From the NCBI GenBank assembly GCA_001788395.1, contig MGBT01000121.1:1-40757 (forward strand): 40,757 nt of DNA. The letters are read 5' to 3'. This stretch comes from Candidatus Rokubacteria bacterium GWA2_70_23. GTDB lineage: Bacteria > Methylomirabilota > Methylomirabilia > Rokubacteriales > CSP1-6. This document shows, in pieces, positions 17,070-24,798 of the stretch. Below the pieces are notes generated by a model. The model worked only from the letters and a program-made list of their open reading frames with translations, searched no databases and was not told the DNA's origin. The position numbers were made by a program, and so were the translations under genes. How positions within the stretch are numbered: the stretch's first letter is position 1; the number at the start of each line of letters is the position of its first letter.

Positions 17070-18341
17070 TTACAGCATGGCCGGCACGTCGTACTGCCGC
17101 CACACGTCCGGATCGTGCGCGGCGAAGTGGTCGAACCAGATGGGGAGAACATTCTCACGAATTCGGGTGTCGTTGAACCGCTGGCCGCCCCGATCGGCCA
17201 GGATGACCAGATCCAGGTGCACGCGCACGGAGACCACCGAGCCCACGAGGGTGGACGCAGGCGTGTATTGCGGCCAGTGGACCGGACAGCTGAGCAAGAC
17301 CATGCGCCCGACCCTGGTGCCGGCGTGAGTGGCGAGCATCGCGACACTTCCCCCGTGACTGTGCGTGAACAGGTCCAGCCCCTGGAGATTGTGCTGCTGC
17401 ACCCACGCCGAGAGGTCGTTGCCGGCCAGCGCGCGCGCGGCGTCACTGTACCCGCCGGACCACTCGAAGCGGTCCTGGGCACCATACAGATTCGCATCCA
17501 CGGTGTCGTGGACGTACCGCCAGAAGTCGCCGTTGGGAGGCTGCCACCACGCCGACGTCCTCGCCCAGGTGCCGTGCACGATCAGGCTCGTACGCGAGCG
17601 CTTCCGGGTCGAGCGCCTCGTCCTGGACGCGAGCAGCTTCACGAGGGCCGGATTCCCGGGATCGACGTGCGCCAGCGCATGCGCGGCCACGTCTCTCGTG
17701 AGTGGATCGCCGCTGCGCACGCCGTGTGCCAGTGCTCGAATCGCCCGCACCGGGTTGGTCGTCACCTCGAAGTAGGAGGCCGCTGCCGACACGCGCACGA
17801 GCTCGTGCGGATGCCGGAGGCTGACCTCGAGCAGGGCCGCCGCCGTTTCCGCGCTCGCGCTTCGGTAGAACGCCTGCGCAACCGGGAGCAGACGCCTCCC
17901 GGCGGCTCGCAACTCAGGTGGGCGCGGCTCCGCCGCCGGCGCAGCCGCGAAGCGCGTCCCCGACACCTGTTGCAGGTCCTCCGGGCGGAAGCGTGGCGTG
18001 CCTGCTGGCAGACCCGGAAAGCCGAGCGCCCGAACATCTTCGTCGGGGAGCGGCTGGACGGCCCCCGGAACGCCCGAGCGCACGAGGCTCCTGGCGGCCT
18101 CCGCTCGAGCTTGCGTCGCCAGGGCGTCTCCGCGCAGGTGGGATCCGATCAAGAGAAGTGTGGCGGCCTGGGATCGAACGTGGGTGCGCTCCTGCAAATC
18201 CCTGAAGGCATCGGGCCCGGGAATGGGCCTCGGCTCCGCGAGAGATCCTCTCTGCCGCGAGCGAGATCTTCCTCTCGACGCCGTCCGTTTCCTGGGCATG
18301 TCAGTCCCCCCCATGCTCTGCGGTCGCTCCGATGTCTGCAT
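17070..18341 (-). CDS. HEAT-repeat protein fused to alpha/beta hydrolase (lipase/esterase-like)
   Basis: 423 residues in two parts. Residues about 150-245 contain HEAT-like helices (AETAAALLEVSLRHPHELVRVSAAASYFEV, DPLTRDVAAHALAHVDPGNPALVKLL). Residues about 250-423 are an alpha/beta hydrolase: strand and oxyanion region SLIVHGTWA (256-259 HGTW), nucleophile elbow THSHGGSVA with Ser328 in G/H-x-S-x-G, and a later Asp/His-rich end (FDHFAAHDPDVW). The N-terminal 50 residues are Arg/Ser-rich and perhaps disordered, or a basic leader. Starts at 18341, 18314 and 18301 are all possible; none has a strong ribosome-binding site. Substrate unknown; the fold recalls lipases that act with protein partners. 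Confidence 0.78.
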   Translation of the reverse strand: MQTSERPQSMGGTDMPRKRTASRGRSRSRQRGSLAEPRPIPGPDAFRDLQERTHVRSQAATLLLIGSHLRGDALATQARAEAARSLVRSGVPGAVQPLPDEDVRALGFPGLPAGTPRFRPEDLQQVSGTRFAAAPAAEPRPPELRAAGRRLLPVAQAFYRSASAETAAALLEVSLRHPHELVRVSAAASYFEVTTNPVRAIRALAHGVRSGDPLTRDVAAHALAHVDPGNPALVKLLASRTRRSTRKRSRTSLIVHGTWARTSAWWQPPNGDFWRYVHDTVDANLYGAQDRFEWSGGYSDAARALAGNDLSAWVQQHNLQGLDLFTHSHGGSVAMLATHAGTRVGRMVLLSCPVHWPQYTPASTLVGSVVSVRVHLDLVILADRGGQRFNDTRIRENVLPIWFDHFAAHDPDVWRQYDVPAML

Positions 18342-18630
18342 GGGACGCCGAGCCCCGGGACCCCCAGCGGGCCGGGGCGGTCCGGGCGCGCCGCCACGCC
18401 TCGTCGGTCGATTATCTGTGCGTCAGGCCCGCTCTGGCATGACAATAGCGCAGACCCTGGGCTTCCTTGACGACACCGCGGCGGGCGGCGCAGCATGCCT
18501 GCCGTGGACCCGGCCTCAGCCGCCCCGCGGCGAGGGGGGTCGCCGGCGCCTGGGGGGCCGCTGATTTTCGGCCGCGCCTCGTCCCGAGCGCTCCGAGGAG
18601 CCCCGAGGGGCAAGGAGGCTGAGCCACCGA

Positions 18631-19956
18631 GTGGACGGTGTCGCCCCGGCCCACCGACAGAGCCCTGGAGGCGCCAGGAGGCCCACCCGCTCGCCCCATG
18701 GCCGGGATCCCATCGTCGTCGACGACGTCCGGATCGCTGCCGACGCCTCCGGCGCGGAGCTCTCGGCTCGCGTCACCGGGGGCGGGAGCGACCTCCCGCC
18801 GCGGCTCTGGTTCCGGGTGCCCGTCGAACACGCCGCCGCTCTGGCCGCCGGCGGCGATGCGTTCCTGCCGGTCTTGCTCCTGGCCGCCATGTCCGGCGGC
18901 GCTCCCCTCAGGATCGAGGCCGAGGTCTCCGCCATGCTGCTCGGCTCCACCCGGCGGATCATGCGCCTCTATCGCGATTGGGGCGGTATGCCCCCCCTCG
19001 ACGAGATCGAGATCACGGCCCCGGCGGTCGCTCGCGAGCGGCGCGAGCCACAGACGGGTGCGTTCTTCTCGGGGGGCGTGGACTCCTTCCACACCGTGCT
19101 CAAGAACCTGGCCCGCTATCCCGTCGGGGATGTCCGGCGGATCACGCACCTCGTGCTCGTCCACGGCTTCGACATCCCGGTCGAGGACCGCCGGCTCTTC
19201 GAGACCGTGAGGACCCGCGCCGGGGAGGTGGCGGCGCACGCCGGGTTGCGGCTCCTGCCCGTGATCACCAATGCCCGCGCGGCCATCGCGCACCTGCCCT
19301 GGGAGTCCGCCCACGGCACCGTGCTGGCGAGCGTGGCCCTGGCCCTGGGCGAACTGTTCGACACCGTGCTCATCGCGTCGTCCTACGAGTTCCTCGAGCT
19401 CCGCCCCTGGGGCACCCATCCGTCGCTCGATCCCTTGTGGTCGACGGAGACGCTCGAGATCCGTCATGACGGGGCCGAGCTCCCGAAGCCGGAGAAGATG
19501 CGCGTCGTGGCGGCGAGCCCGATCGCCCTCCGCATCCTGCGCGTCTGCTGGAAGAACCCGGACGGCCAGTACAACTGCGGGCGCTGCGAGAAGTGCCTGC
19601 GGACGATGGTCACCCTGGCGGCGCATGGCGCCCTCGAGCGCGCCGAGCAGTTCCCACGCGTCATCGACCCGCGGCTGGTGGAGCAACTTCCCCTCGGCGA
19701 GTTCATCCGGCCCCGGTGGCAAGACCTGGCCCGTCAGCTGCGCGCGCGCGACGGCGACGGCCCCGTGGTGCGCGCCATCGACAGCGCGCTGAGGCGGAGC
19801 GCCTGGGCCGACTCCGCGCTGGGCCGGATCGACGCGCGCGTGTGGGCACGGCTGTCCCGCCTCGGCGTGACCCCCGCCCGGGCGAAGTCGCTGGACCGCG
19901 CGCTCACCGGCGGCCGGGCGACAGCCCTGCTGCGCCGCCTGCAGCGCCGCGCCTGA
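18631..19956 (+). CDS. PP-loop ATPase-like protein related to QueC (7-cyano-7-deazaguanine synthase)
   Basis: 441 residues with a GTG start preceded by AAGGAGG. The PP-loop is FFSGGVDSFHTVLKN (SGGVDS at 147-152), which binds ATP and adenylates a carboxylate. A zinc site of four Cys, C306-x9-C316-x2-C319-x2-C322 (VCWKNPDGQYNCGRCEKC), has the same layout as in QueC. It is about twice the length of QueC, with an N-terminal beta-rich domain of about 140 residues and an extra helical tail. It is therefore probably not the queuosine enzyme but one of the QueC-like paralogues that modify other substrates. No queD/queE neighbours. Stands alone, flanked by non-coding DNA. Confidence 0.8.
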   Translation: MDGVAPAHRQSPGGARRPTRSPHGRDPIVVDDVRIAADASGAELSARVTGGGSDLPPRLWFRVPVEHAAALAAGGDAFLPVLLLAAMSGGAPLRIEAEVSAMLLGSTRRIMRLYRDWGGMPPLDEIEITAPAVARERREPQTGAFFSGGVDSFHTVLKNLARYPVGDVRRITHLVLVHGFDIPVEDRRLFETVRTRAGEVAAHAGLRLLPVITNARAAIAHLPWESAHGTVLASVALALGELFDTVLIASSYEFLELRPWGTHPSLDPLWSTETLEIRHDGAELPKPEKMRVVAASPIALRILRVCWKNPDGQYNCGRCEKCLRTMVTLAAHGALERAEQFPRVIDPRLVEQLPLGEFIRPRWQDLARQLRARDGDGPVVRAIDSALRRSAWADSALGRIDARVWARLSRLGVTPARAKSLDRALTGGRATALLRRLQRRA

Positions 19957-20415
19957 CCCGCAGCCCCCCCCGCGCGCCCCGGTCGCCCGGGAGCGTCCGA
20001 CATAACCCGCTCCGCGCTCACCCGACCGCCCTGCTCGGAGCGGACGATCAGGGTGAGCCCAGCGACGCCGGTCACCCCGAGGCCGAGATCTTGAGGAACA
20101 GCGAGGAGGAGGCCGAGGATCAACGCCGACGCGTCGAGCCATATCGGGGTATCTCCCGAATCAGGCCCGCGGAACTGTCTTCACGACTGTCCAGGGAACC
20201 GGGTGCGGTACACGCCGGGCACCCCCGGGGTCGGGGGAGTGGGGGCACTCGGCCAGCCTGCCTTGTCGGCGCGGCGCTCATTGCAGGAGGGAAGGGCGTG
20301 AGGGACGGGCGCGTTCATTGTGGTGCCGTCCGGTGAAGTTGGCGCGCTGCGTTCAGCACAAAATCAGCACAAAGCGGGGTAGACTCAGGGGGCGGGGTGT
20401 CGGCTAAGTCCTTGT
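19957..20415. other. Non-coding interval before tRNA-Arg
   Basis: 459 bases without a supportable gene. Near 20352-20371 the 10-mer TCAGCACAAA occurs twice with one base between the copies. A minus-strand hydrophobic stretch (LILGLLLAVPQDLGLGV, about 20050-20125) lacks a start codon and I do not call it. Confidence 0.5.
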
Positions 20416-20492
20416 GCGCCCGTAGCTCAGTTGGATAGAGCATCGGCCTTCTAAGCCGACGGTCGGGGGTTCGATTCCCTCCGGGCGCGCCA
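20416..20492 (+). tRNA. tRNA-Arg(TCT)
   Basis: Acceptor GCGCCCG/CGGGCGC, D-arm GCTC...GAGC, anticodon stem TCGGC/GCCGA with loop CTTCTAA and anticodon TCT at 20450-20452, T-loop TTCGATT, discriminator G and encoded CCA (20490-20492). Reads AGA/AGG, rare codons in a genome this GC-rich. Confidence 0.96.
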
Positions 20493-20532
20493 TTCAATCC
20501 CGCGCACCTCCACGACAGCGCCTTCACGCACC

Positions 20533-20720
20533 TCACTGGGCGGTGCCGGTCCTGGTGCCGGCTGCGTCCCCGGAAACGCCCGGCTGCGCCAGCCACTCGA
20601 CCGCAACCTTCAGGTGATCCGGGCTCAGGCGCGCGGAGCGCTGGACCATCACCCGGGTCTTCCATCCCCCCGCCCGCACCACTGTGTACCTGCACGTCAG
20701 CCGCCCCCTGGCGAATGGCG
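20533..20720 (-). pseudogene. Tyrosine recombinase (phage-type integrase), C-terminal remnant with catalytic Tyr lost
   Basis: On the minus strand, one frame ending at TGA (20533-20535) reads PFARGRLT...GGWKTRVMVQRSARLSPDHLKVAVEWL. It lines up with the end of tyrosine recombinases, which I recall as RHTFASRLT...GGWKTLxMVQRYAHLSPxHLxxAVE. The catalytic Tyr of YAH is Ser here (codon TCC at 20635-20637), and the following His is Arg, so it cannot cut DNA even if expressed. No N-terminal domain can be followed past about 20720. It lies 41 nt from tRNA-Arg, a normal attachment target, and reads towards it, so it is likely the scar of an integrated element. The rest of 20493-21082 shows nothing else. 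Confidence 0.62.
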
Positions 20721-21082
20721 CTGGGGAGGGGGAGCAGGCGCGTCGCGTCGCGGGGCGCGCGTGGCCAGTGGCCCTGGCGCCTCAGGTCCACGCGGGTCGG
20801 CGCGAACCGGGGCCGCGTGACCGCCGGCGGTGGCGGGCGGGACCTTCGCCGTGCAGGGGGCGGCACCACATCCGATACCTGCCCATCGGGGAGGGCTCGG
20901 CCTGAGCGTGATCCGGGCGCGCCACACCATCTCGCGAGCCTCCGCCACAGCACCCTCCCTCCGTCCGGCCTTGTGACCCGGGTCATACCTGCTCGGCCCG
21001 AGATCGGGCTACGATGGCGCCAGGATGCAGGCCGCGCCGCAGGGCGGCGGCCGCCTCCGGCACTCAGCCACAGGAGGAGCAC

Positions 21083-22030
21083 GTGGGCCGGCGCTGGTTC
21101 GAGCTGCTGATGGACGACCACTCGACGACCGAGAAGGTGATCGACGCCGTGGACCGGGTGCTCCACGCCTCGGATGCGCCCCCGGCCGACGTCGTGCGCG
21201 GGGTGGTGGACTACTTCGTGGAGTACGCGGACGGGACGCACAACAAGAAGGAGGAGGAGCATCTCTTCCCCCTGCTGGAGCGCCGCGGCGTCCCGCGTGG
21301 CGGCGGTCCGCTGGCGGTGATGCTGGCCGAGCACGAGCAGAGTCGCCGGCTGCTGAGCCGCGTCAGGGCGGCGGCCGAGGCGTATCTGGCCGGGGACTCG
21401 GCGGCGGCCCCCGGGCTGCGCGACGCCTTCCGCGAGTACTCCTCGCTGCTGAAGAGCCACTACTGGAAGGAGAACGACATCCTTTACCCGATGGCGATGC
21501 GCGTGCTGGACGGGGCCGACGAGGCCGCGATCGTCCGGGGCATCGGCGCCGTCGAGGCCCGGCAGGGGGCGGACACCCACCAGCGGTATGCCGTGCTGGC
21601 CGCCCGCCTGATCGAGGCCGGCGAGATCAAGGACCTGTCGTACGGACTCGACCGCGCGGTCCTGGCCGCCATGCTGAACACCCTGCCGGTGGAGATCTCG
21701 TTCGTGGATGCCGACGACACGGTGCGCTACTTCAGCCACGAGAACCGGGACAAGATCTTCCCGCGCTCGCGCGGCGCCATCGGCATGAAGGTCCAGGAGT
21801 GCCACCCGGAGAAGAGCCTGCACCTGGTGAACCGGATCGTGGCCGACTTCAAGGCGGGCCGGCGCGATGCGGCCGAGTTCTGGATCGACTTCCGGGACAT
21901 GAAGGTCCACATCCGCTACTTCGCGGTGCGCGGGCCTGGCGGCGCCTACCTGGGCACCATGGAGGTCGTGCAGGACGTCTCGCCGATCCGGGCGCTCCAG
22001 GGAGAGCGGCGCCTGCTCGCCGAAGCCTGA
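21083..22030 (+). CDS. Hemerythrin-domain protein with C-terminal PAS domain (DUF438-like)
   Basis: 315-residue cytoplasmic protein. Residues about 5-150 form a hemerythrin/HHE four-helix bundle, with likely di-iron ligands in DDHSTTEKV, THNKKEEEHLFP, LAEHEQ and SHYWKENDILYP. Residues about 195-310 are a PAS domain (LNTLPVEISFVDADDTVRYFSHENRDKIFPRSRGAIGMKVQECHPEKS ... YLGTMEVVQDVS). Such proteins are proposed sensors or scavengers of O2 or NO. The GTG at 21083 is chosen because AGGAGGAG lies five to ten bases upstream; the earlier ATG at 21014 precedes this site and its extension looks non-coding. Stands alone, with no kinase beside it, so its output is unknown. Confidence 0.9.
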   Translation: MGRRWFELLMDDHSTTEKVIDAVDRVLHASDAPPADVVRGVVDYFVEYADGTHNKKEEEHLFPLLERRGVPRGGGPLAVMLAEHEQSRRLLSRVRAAAEAYLAGDSAAAPGLRDAFREYSSLLKSHYWKENDILYPMAMRVLDGADEAAIVRGIGAVEARQGADTHQRYAVLAARLIEAGEIKDLSYGLDRAVLAAMLNTLPVEISFVDADDTVRYFSHENRDKIFPRSRGAIGMKVQECHPEKSLHLVNRIVADFKAGRRDAAEFWIDFRDMKVHIRYFAVRGPGGAYLGTMEVVQDVSPIRALQGERRLLAEA

Positions 22031-22093
22031 TCCGGGGGCCGGGGGCGTCCGCGTCGCCCGCCGACGGGCGCGCGCGCGGCGGATCGCGAGGCC

Positions 22094-22906
22094 TCAGCGT
22101 CGCTCTGCTTCCGGTGCCTCGCCGCCGGGCTCGGAGGCCTCAGGCGTCACATCTCCCTCATGCGCCGGAGCTGCCACCAGGACGATGTCGTCCAGGTCCA
22201 CGCTGGCAGAGCTGGCGATGAATGCCTCGGTGACCCGCTCGAAGCCGAGGATCGGCAGCGTGAGGAACGGCAGGCCGGGATCGTTGCCGAGGGGGGGGCC
22301 GACGGGGAAGGCCGTGAGCTGCGTGCGGATCGACAGTCGCGGGTCGAACCTCGTGCCGATGAGCACGTTCACGTTGAAGTTCGAGAAGCCCTCGATGCTC
22401 TGCGAGCGATCCTTGAGCTCGCGATTCCGCGTGACACGGTAGCGCAGGCTCTTCAGCCAGAAGAGCCTTCCGTCCAGCGCGCGGATGTAAACCCCGTGCA
22501 GCTCGTGTCTGTAGCCCCAGTGCTGGGCCTCGAAGCCCGTGGCCAGGTCGTGCGGGTGGAAATGCGCGGGCACGAAGCGGCCCTCGGGCGTGCCGGTCTT
22601 GACGGCCCAGAACGCCTCGACGACGAAGCCGCGCTCGACGAAGCTCGGGTTGACGCGCCCGCGGCCGGGGGCGAAGGCCAGCGCTCCGCCGGGCGCGACG
22701 GTGACGGCATCGGCGTAGTCCTCGCGGCCGGGCTCGGCTGCGGGCCGATCCAGCGCGCCGGTCAGACGCGGCGGGACGCGTACCTGGACGCCCTCGAACG
22801 TGATGACGTGCTCGACCGTCTCGGCGGCCCGGCCCGGCGCTGCCGGCAGTCCCAGACCCACCAGGAACGCCAGCGCCGCGACCGGGGTCGCTCTCATGGC
22901 TCTCAT
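22094..22906 (-). CDS. Secreted protein of unknown function
   Basis: 270 residues with a signal peptide (MRATPVAALAFLVGLGLPAAPGRA, cleavage near 27). The mature part seems beta-rich and holds conspicuous patches: VPAHFHPHDLATGFEAQHWGYRHELHGVYI, with four to five His that could bind metal, and FNFNVNVLIGTRFDPRLSIRTQLTAFPVG. The last 25 residues are acidic and Pro/Glu-rich. No lipobox or membrane anchor. ATG at 22906 or 22897 would both keep the signal. I do not recognise the family. Confidence 0.75.
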   Translation of the reverse strand: MRAMRATPVAALAFLVGLGLPAAPGRAAETVEHVITFEGVQVRVPPRLTGALDRPAAEPGREDYADAVTVAPGGALAFAPGRGRVNPSFVERGFVVEAFWAVKTGTPEGRFVPAHFHPHDLATGFEAQHWGYRHELHGVYIRALDGRLFWLKSLRYRVTRNRELKDRSQSIEGFSNFNVNVLIGTRFDPRLSIRTQLTAFPVGPPLGNDPGLPFLTLPILGFERVTEAFIASSASVDLDDIVLVAAPAHEGDVTPEASEPGGEAPEAERR

Positions 22907-22920
22907 GTACCACGTCGGCG

Positions 22921-23013
22921 GCCAGGGAACAGGCCAAGCAGATCGTGCCCGAGGCGACCTACGACCAGATCAAGGGCCACATCATCGCCAAGCGGGCCGC
23001 GACGAAGAAGTAG
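22921..23013 (+). pseudogene. Orphan 3' end of an unidentified gene
   Basis: One plus-strand frame reads AREQAKQIVPEATYDQIKG and HIIAKRAATKK, then TAG at 23011. Codon choice (GAG, ATC, AAG, GCC) is strongly gene-like and the peptide looks like a real helical C terminus. No start codon or longer frame precedes it, because the upstream DNA is taken by the start of the secreted-protein gene on the other strand. It may be a leftover of a gene cut by rearrangement. Confidence 0.35.
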
Positions 23014-23055
23014 CGGGCCCCGCCCGGCTGCGCCCCGCCGGCCCGGGGGCTCTCC

Positions 23056-24279
23056 TCACCCTCCCGCCTTGGCGGCTGGCGCGCTGGCGGCCGTCGGCTG
23101 GCCGTTGTTGTCGATGGCGCAGGCCACCGCTCCCCCCTCCCGGTGGATGGACAGATCCGTGATGCTCGGGTGCTGGCCGCACACGGGGCAGTTGGGGTCG
23201 CGCCGCAGCCGGACCTCGCGGAAGCGCATCCCGAGAGCGTCGTAGGTCAGGAGCCGCCCGATCAGGGTCTCGCCCACCCCCAGCAGCACCTTGATTGCCT
23301 CTGTCGCCTGCACCAGCCCGATCACGCCTGGGAGCACGCCCAGGACACCCGCCTCGCTTCAGCTGGGGACGAGCCCCGGCGGGGGCGGCGTCGGGTAGAG
23401 GCAGCGGTAGCACGGCCCCTGGTCCGGGGCGAACACCGTCGCCATGCCCTCGAACTGGAAGATCGAGCCGTGGACATTGGTCTTGCCGCCGAGGTAGCAG
23501 GCGTCGTTGACCAGGTAACGGGTGTCGAAGTTGTCCGAACCGTCCACCACCAGGTCGTAGTCCTTGATGATGTCCATCACGTTGTCCACGTCGATGCGCA
23601 TGGGCAGCGGGATGACGTTGACGTCGGGGTTGAGGGCCCGGATCATCTCGCTGCCCGACTCCACCTTCGGACGGCCCACGTTGGCGGTGGTGTGGAGGAT
23701 CTGGCGCTGAAGGTTCGAGACATCCACCACGTCGCCGTCCATGAGCCCGATGGTTCCCACGCCGGCCGCGGCCAGGTAGAGCGCCGTGGGAGAGCCGAGT
23801 CCCCCTGCGCCGATCAGGAGCACCTTGGAGCGGAGGAGCTTGCGCTGGCCCTTCTCGCCCACTTGCGGCAGGAGGAAGTGGCGGCTGTAGCGCTGGATCT
23901 GCTCGGTCGAGAGCGGCTGGTCCTTGACCACGGGGAGTCCCGACTGGGCCCACTTCTGGAAGCCCCCCTGGAGGTTGACCACGTGCTCGTAGCCGAGCTC
24001 CTTGAGCTGCCGGGCGGCGAGCACGGAGCGCAGGCCCGTCTGGCAGTAGAGGACGATGGGTGTCGAGGGCTCCGAGGCCACGGTGCCGATGCGGAACTCG
24101 AGGAAGCCGCGGCTGATATTGGCCGAGCCCTCGATGTGGCCGTCGCGGTACTCGTCCGGATCCCGCACGTCCACGACCACCACGGGCTCGCCCGCGTCGA
24201 GCCGCTTCTTGAGCTCGGCCGGTCCCTGCTCGGGGATGACCTGCCTGGCTTCGGCCAGCATCTGCTTGAGCGTTTTCAT
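23056..24279 (-). CDS. moeB: Rhodanese-ThiF/MoeB-type adenylyltransferase, in-frame TGA at 23361-23359 read as selenocysteine
   Basis: 407 residues if TGA is read as Sec307. Order: rhodanese domain (about 10-115, persulfide Cys79 in VLYCQTGLRS), then an E1-like ThiF/MoeB domain (from about 128: ATP loop GAGGLGSP 157-164, SNLQRQILH, VDGSDNFDTRYLVNDAC). Zinc pairs are C290/C293 (CYRC) and CPVC near the C terminus. E1-like MoeB/ThiF proteins adenylate the C-terminal Gly of sulfur carriers (MoaD/ThiS) for molybdopterin, thiamine or cysteine synthesis. U307 replaces the Cys expected before EAGVLG, which in ThiF-like enzymes is involved in sulfur transfer. Rhodanese-first order is the reverse of MoeZ/Uba4. 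AAGGA lies eight bases before the ATG. Stop-reading would remove the last third of the E1 fold, including the second zinc pair. Confidence 0.85.
23327..23361 (-). promoter_or_regulatory. UGA codon plus SECIS-like hairpin of the rhodanese-MoeB gene
   Basis: On the minus strand, 14 nt after TGA (23361-23359), a perfect 6-bp stem CCTGGG (23344-23339) / CCCAGG (23332-23327) encloses the loop CGTGCT. The loop begins 20 nt after the UGA and contains GU. Size, spacing and loop resemble the hairpin in the UGSC gene. Confidence 0.72.
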
Positions 24280-24297
24280 GTTGTCGGTCCTTCACCT

Positions 24298-24695
24298 GGG
24301 GCGGGCACCCGGGCTATCGCCCGCCTTCTTCACCTGGGGCGGGCACCCGGGCTATCGCCCGCCCGCCCCCGCCGGGATCTCCCGCGCGGCTTGTCCACCG
24401 GGCGATCCCAGTCGCCGTCATCCGGGCTGTCCGTCCGCCCACGCCTGAAGCTCGCGCGGCTTATCCACCGCGCGATCCCAGTCGCCGTCATCCGGGGCGG
24501 GCACCCGGGCTATCGCCCGCCTTCTTCACCTGGGGCGGGCACCCGGGCTGTCGCCCGCCCGCCCCCGCCGGCATCTCACGCGCGGCTTATCCACCGGGCG
24601 ATCCCAGTCGCCGTCACCCGGGCTGTCCGTCCGTCTGCCCCTGCCGGGAGCTCGCGCGCGGCTTATCCACCGCGCGATTCCAGTCGCCGTCGTCC
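24298..24695. repeat. 196-bp tandem duplication with GC-rich hairpins and DnaA-box-like motifs
   Basis: Two copies: 24298-24493 and 24494-24695 (second with a 6-bp insertion and scattered changes). Each copy contains two stem-loops of the form GGCGGGC-N12-GCCCGCC, 38 bp apart, then two sites reading TTATCCACC (TTGTCCACC in the first) at 24391, 24461, 24587 and 24663. Each of those sites is followed by CGCGCGATCCCAGTCGCCGTC or a close variant. It fills the gap between the divergent moeB-like and rmlA genes and would form the moeB leader. No coding frame. Confidence 0.85.
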
Positions 24696-24714
24696 GGGCT
24701 GTCTGTCTGTCCAG

Positions 24715-24748
24715 ATTACCAGCATTCCCGATCGGGTGTGTTGGTAAT
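24715..24748. promoter_or_regulatory. 34-bp bipartite dyad upstream of rmlA
   Basis: Outer arms ATTACCA (24715-24721) and TGGTAAT (24742-24748) flank an inner perfect palindrome CCCGATCGGG (24727-24736), with exactly five bases on each side. The symmetry suggests a binding site for a dimeric or tetrameric regulator; a terminator is less likely because no T-run follows. Confidence 0.55.
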
Positions 24749-24779
24749 TCCGGGCCCGCTGTTTCTACACGGGAAAGAT

Positions 24780-24788
24780 TGCTATAAT
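24780..24788 (+). promoter_or_regulatory. Extended -10 promoter of the rml operon
   Basis: TGCTATAAT is a perfect extended -10 (TGN + TATAAT at 24783-24788). The -35 position (TGTTTC, 24760-24765) is weak, as is usual for extended -10 promoters. Transcription would start near 24795, only about four bases before the rmlA ATG (24799), so the mRNA is probably leaderless. Confidence 0.72.
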
Positions 24789-24798
24789 CGGCCCGCGA

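Noticed and set aside
20000-20150. Minus-strand hydrophobic peptide LILGLLLAVPQDLGLGV, possible small membrane protein
   Set aside because: A stop lies just upstream and no ATG, GTG or ribosome-binding site precedes the hydrophobic part; the frame runs on into the PP-loop gene's antisense.
20315-21910. Long minus-strand ORF of 531 codons across tRNA-Arg
   Set aside because: It runs antisense through tRNA-Arg and the hemerythrin-PAS gene and contains the common shadow peptide produced by tRNA antisense reading; no domain is seen.
24298-24695. CRISPR array
   Set aside because: Repeats are not short direct repeats with unique spacers; the whole 196-bp unit is duplicated, including the would-be spacers.
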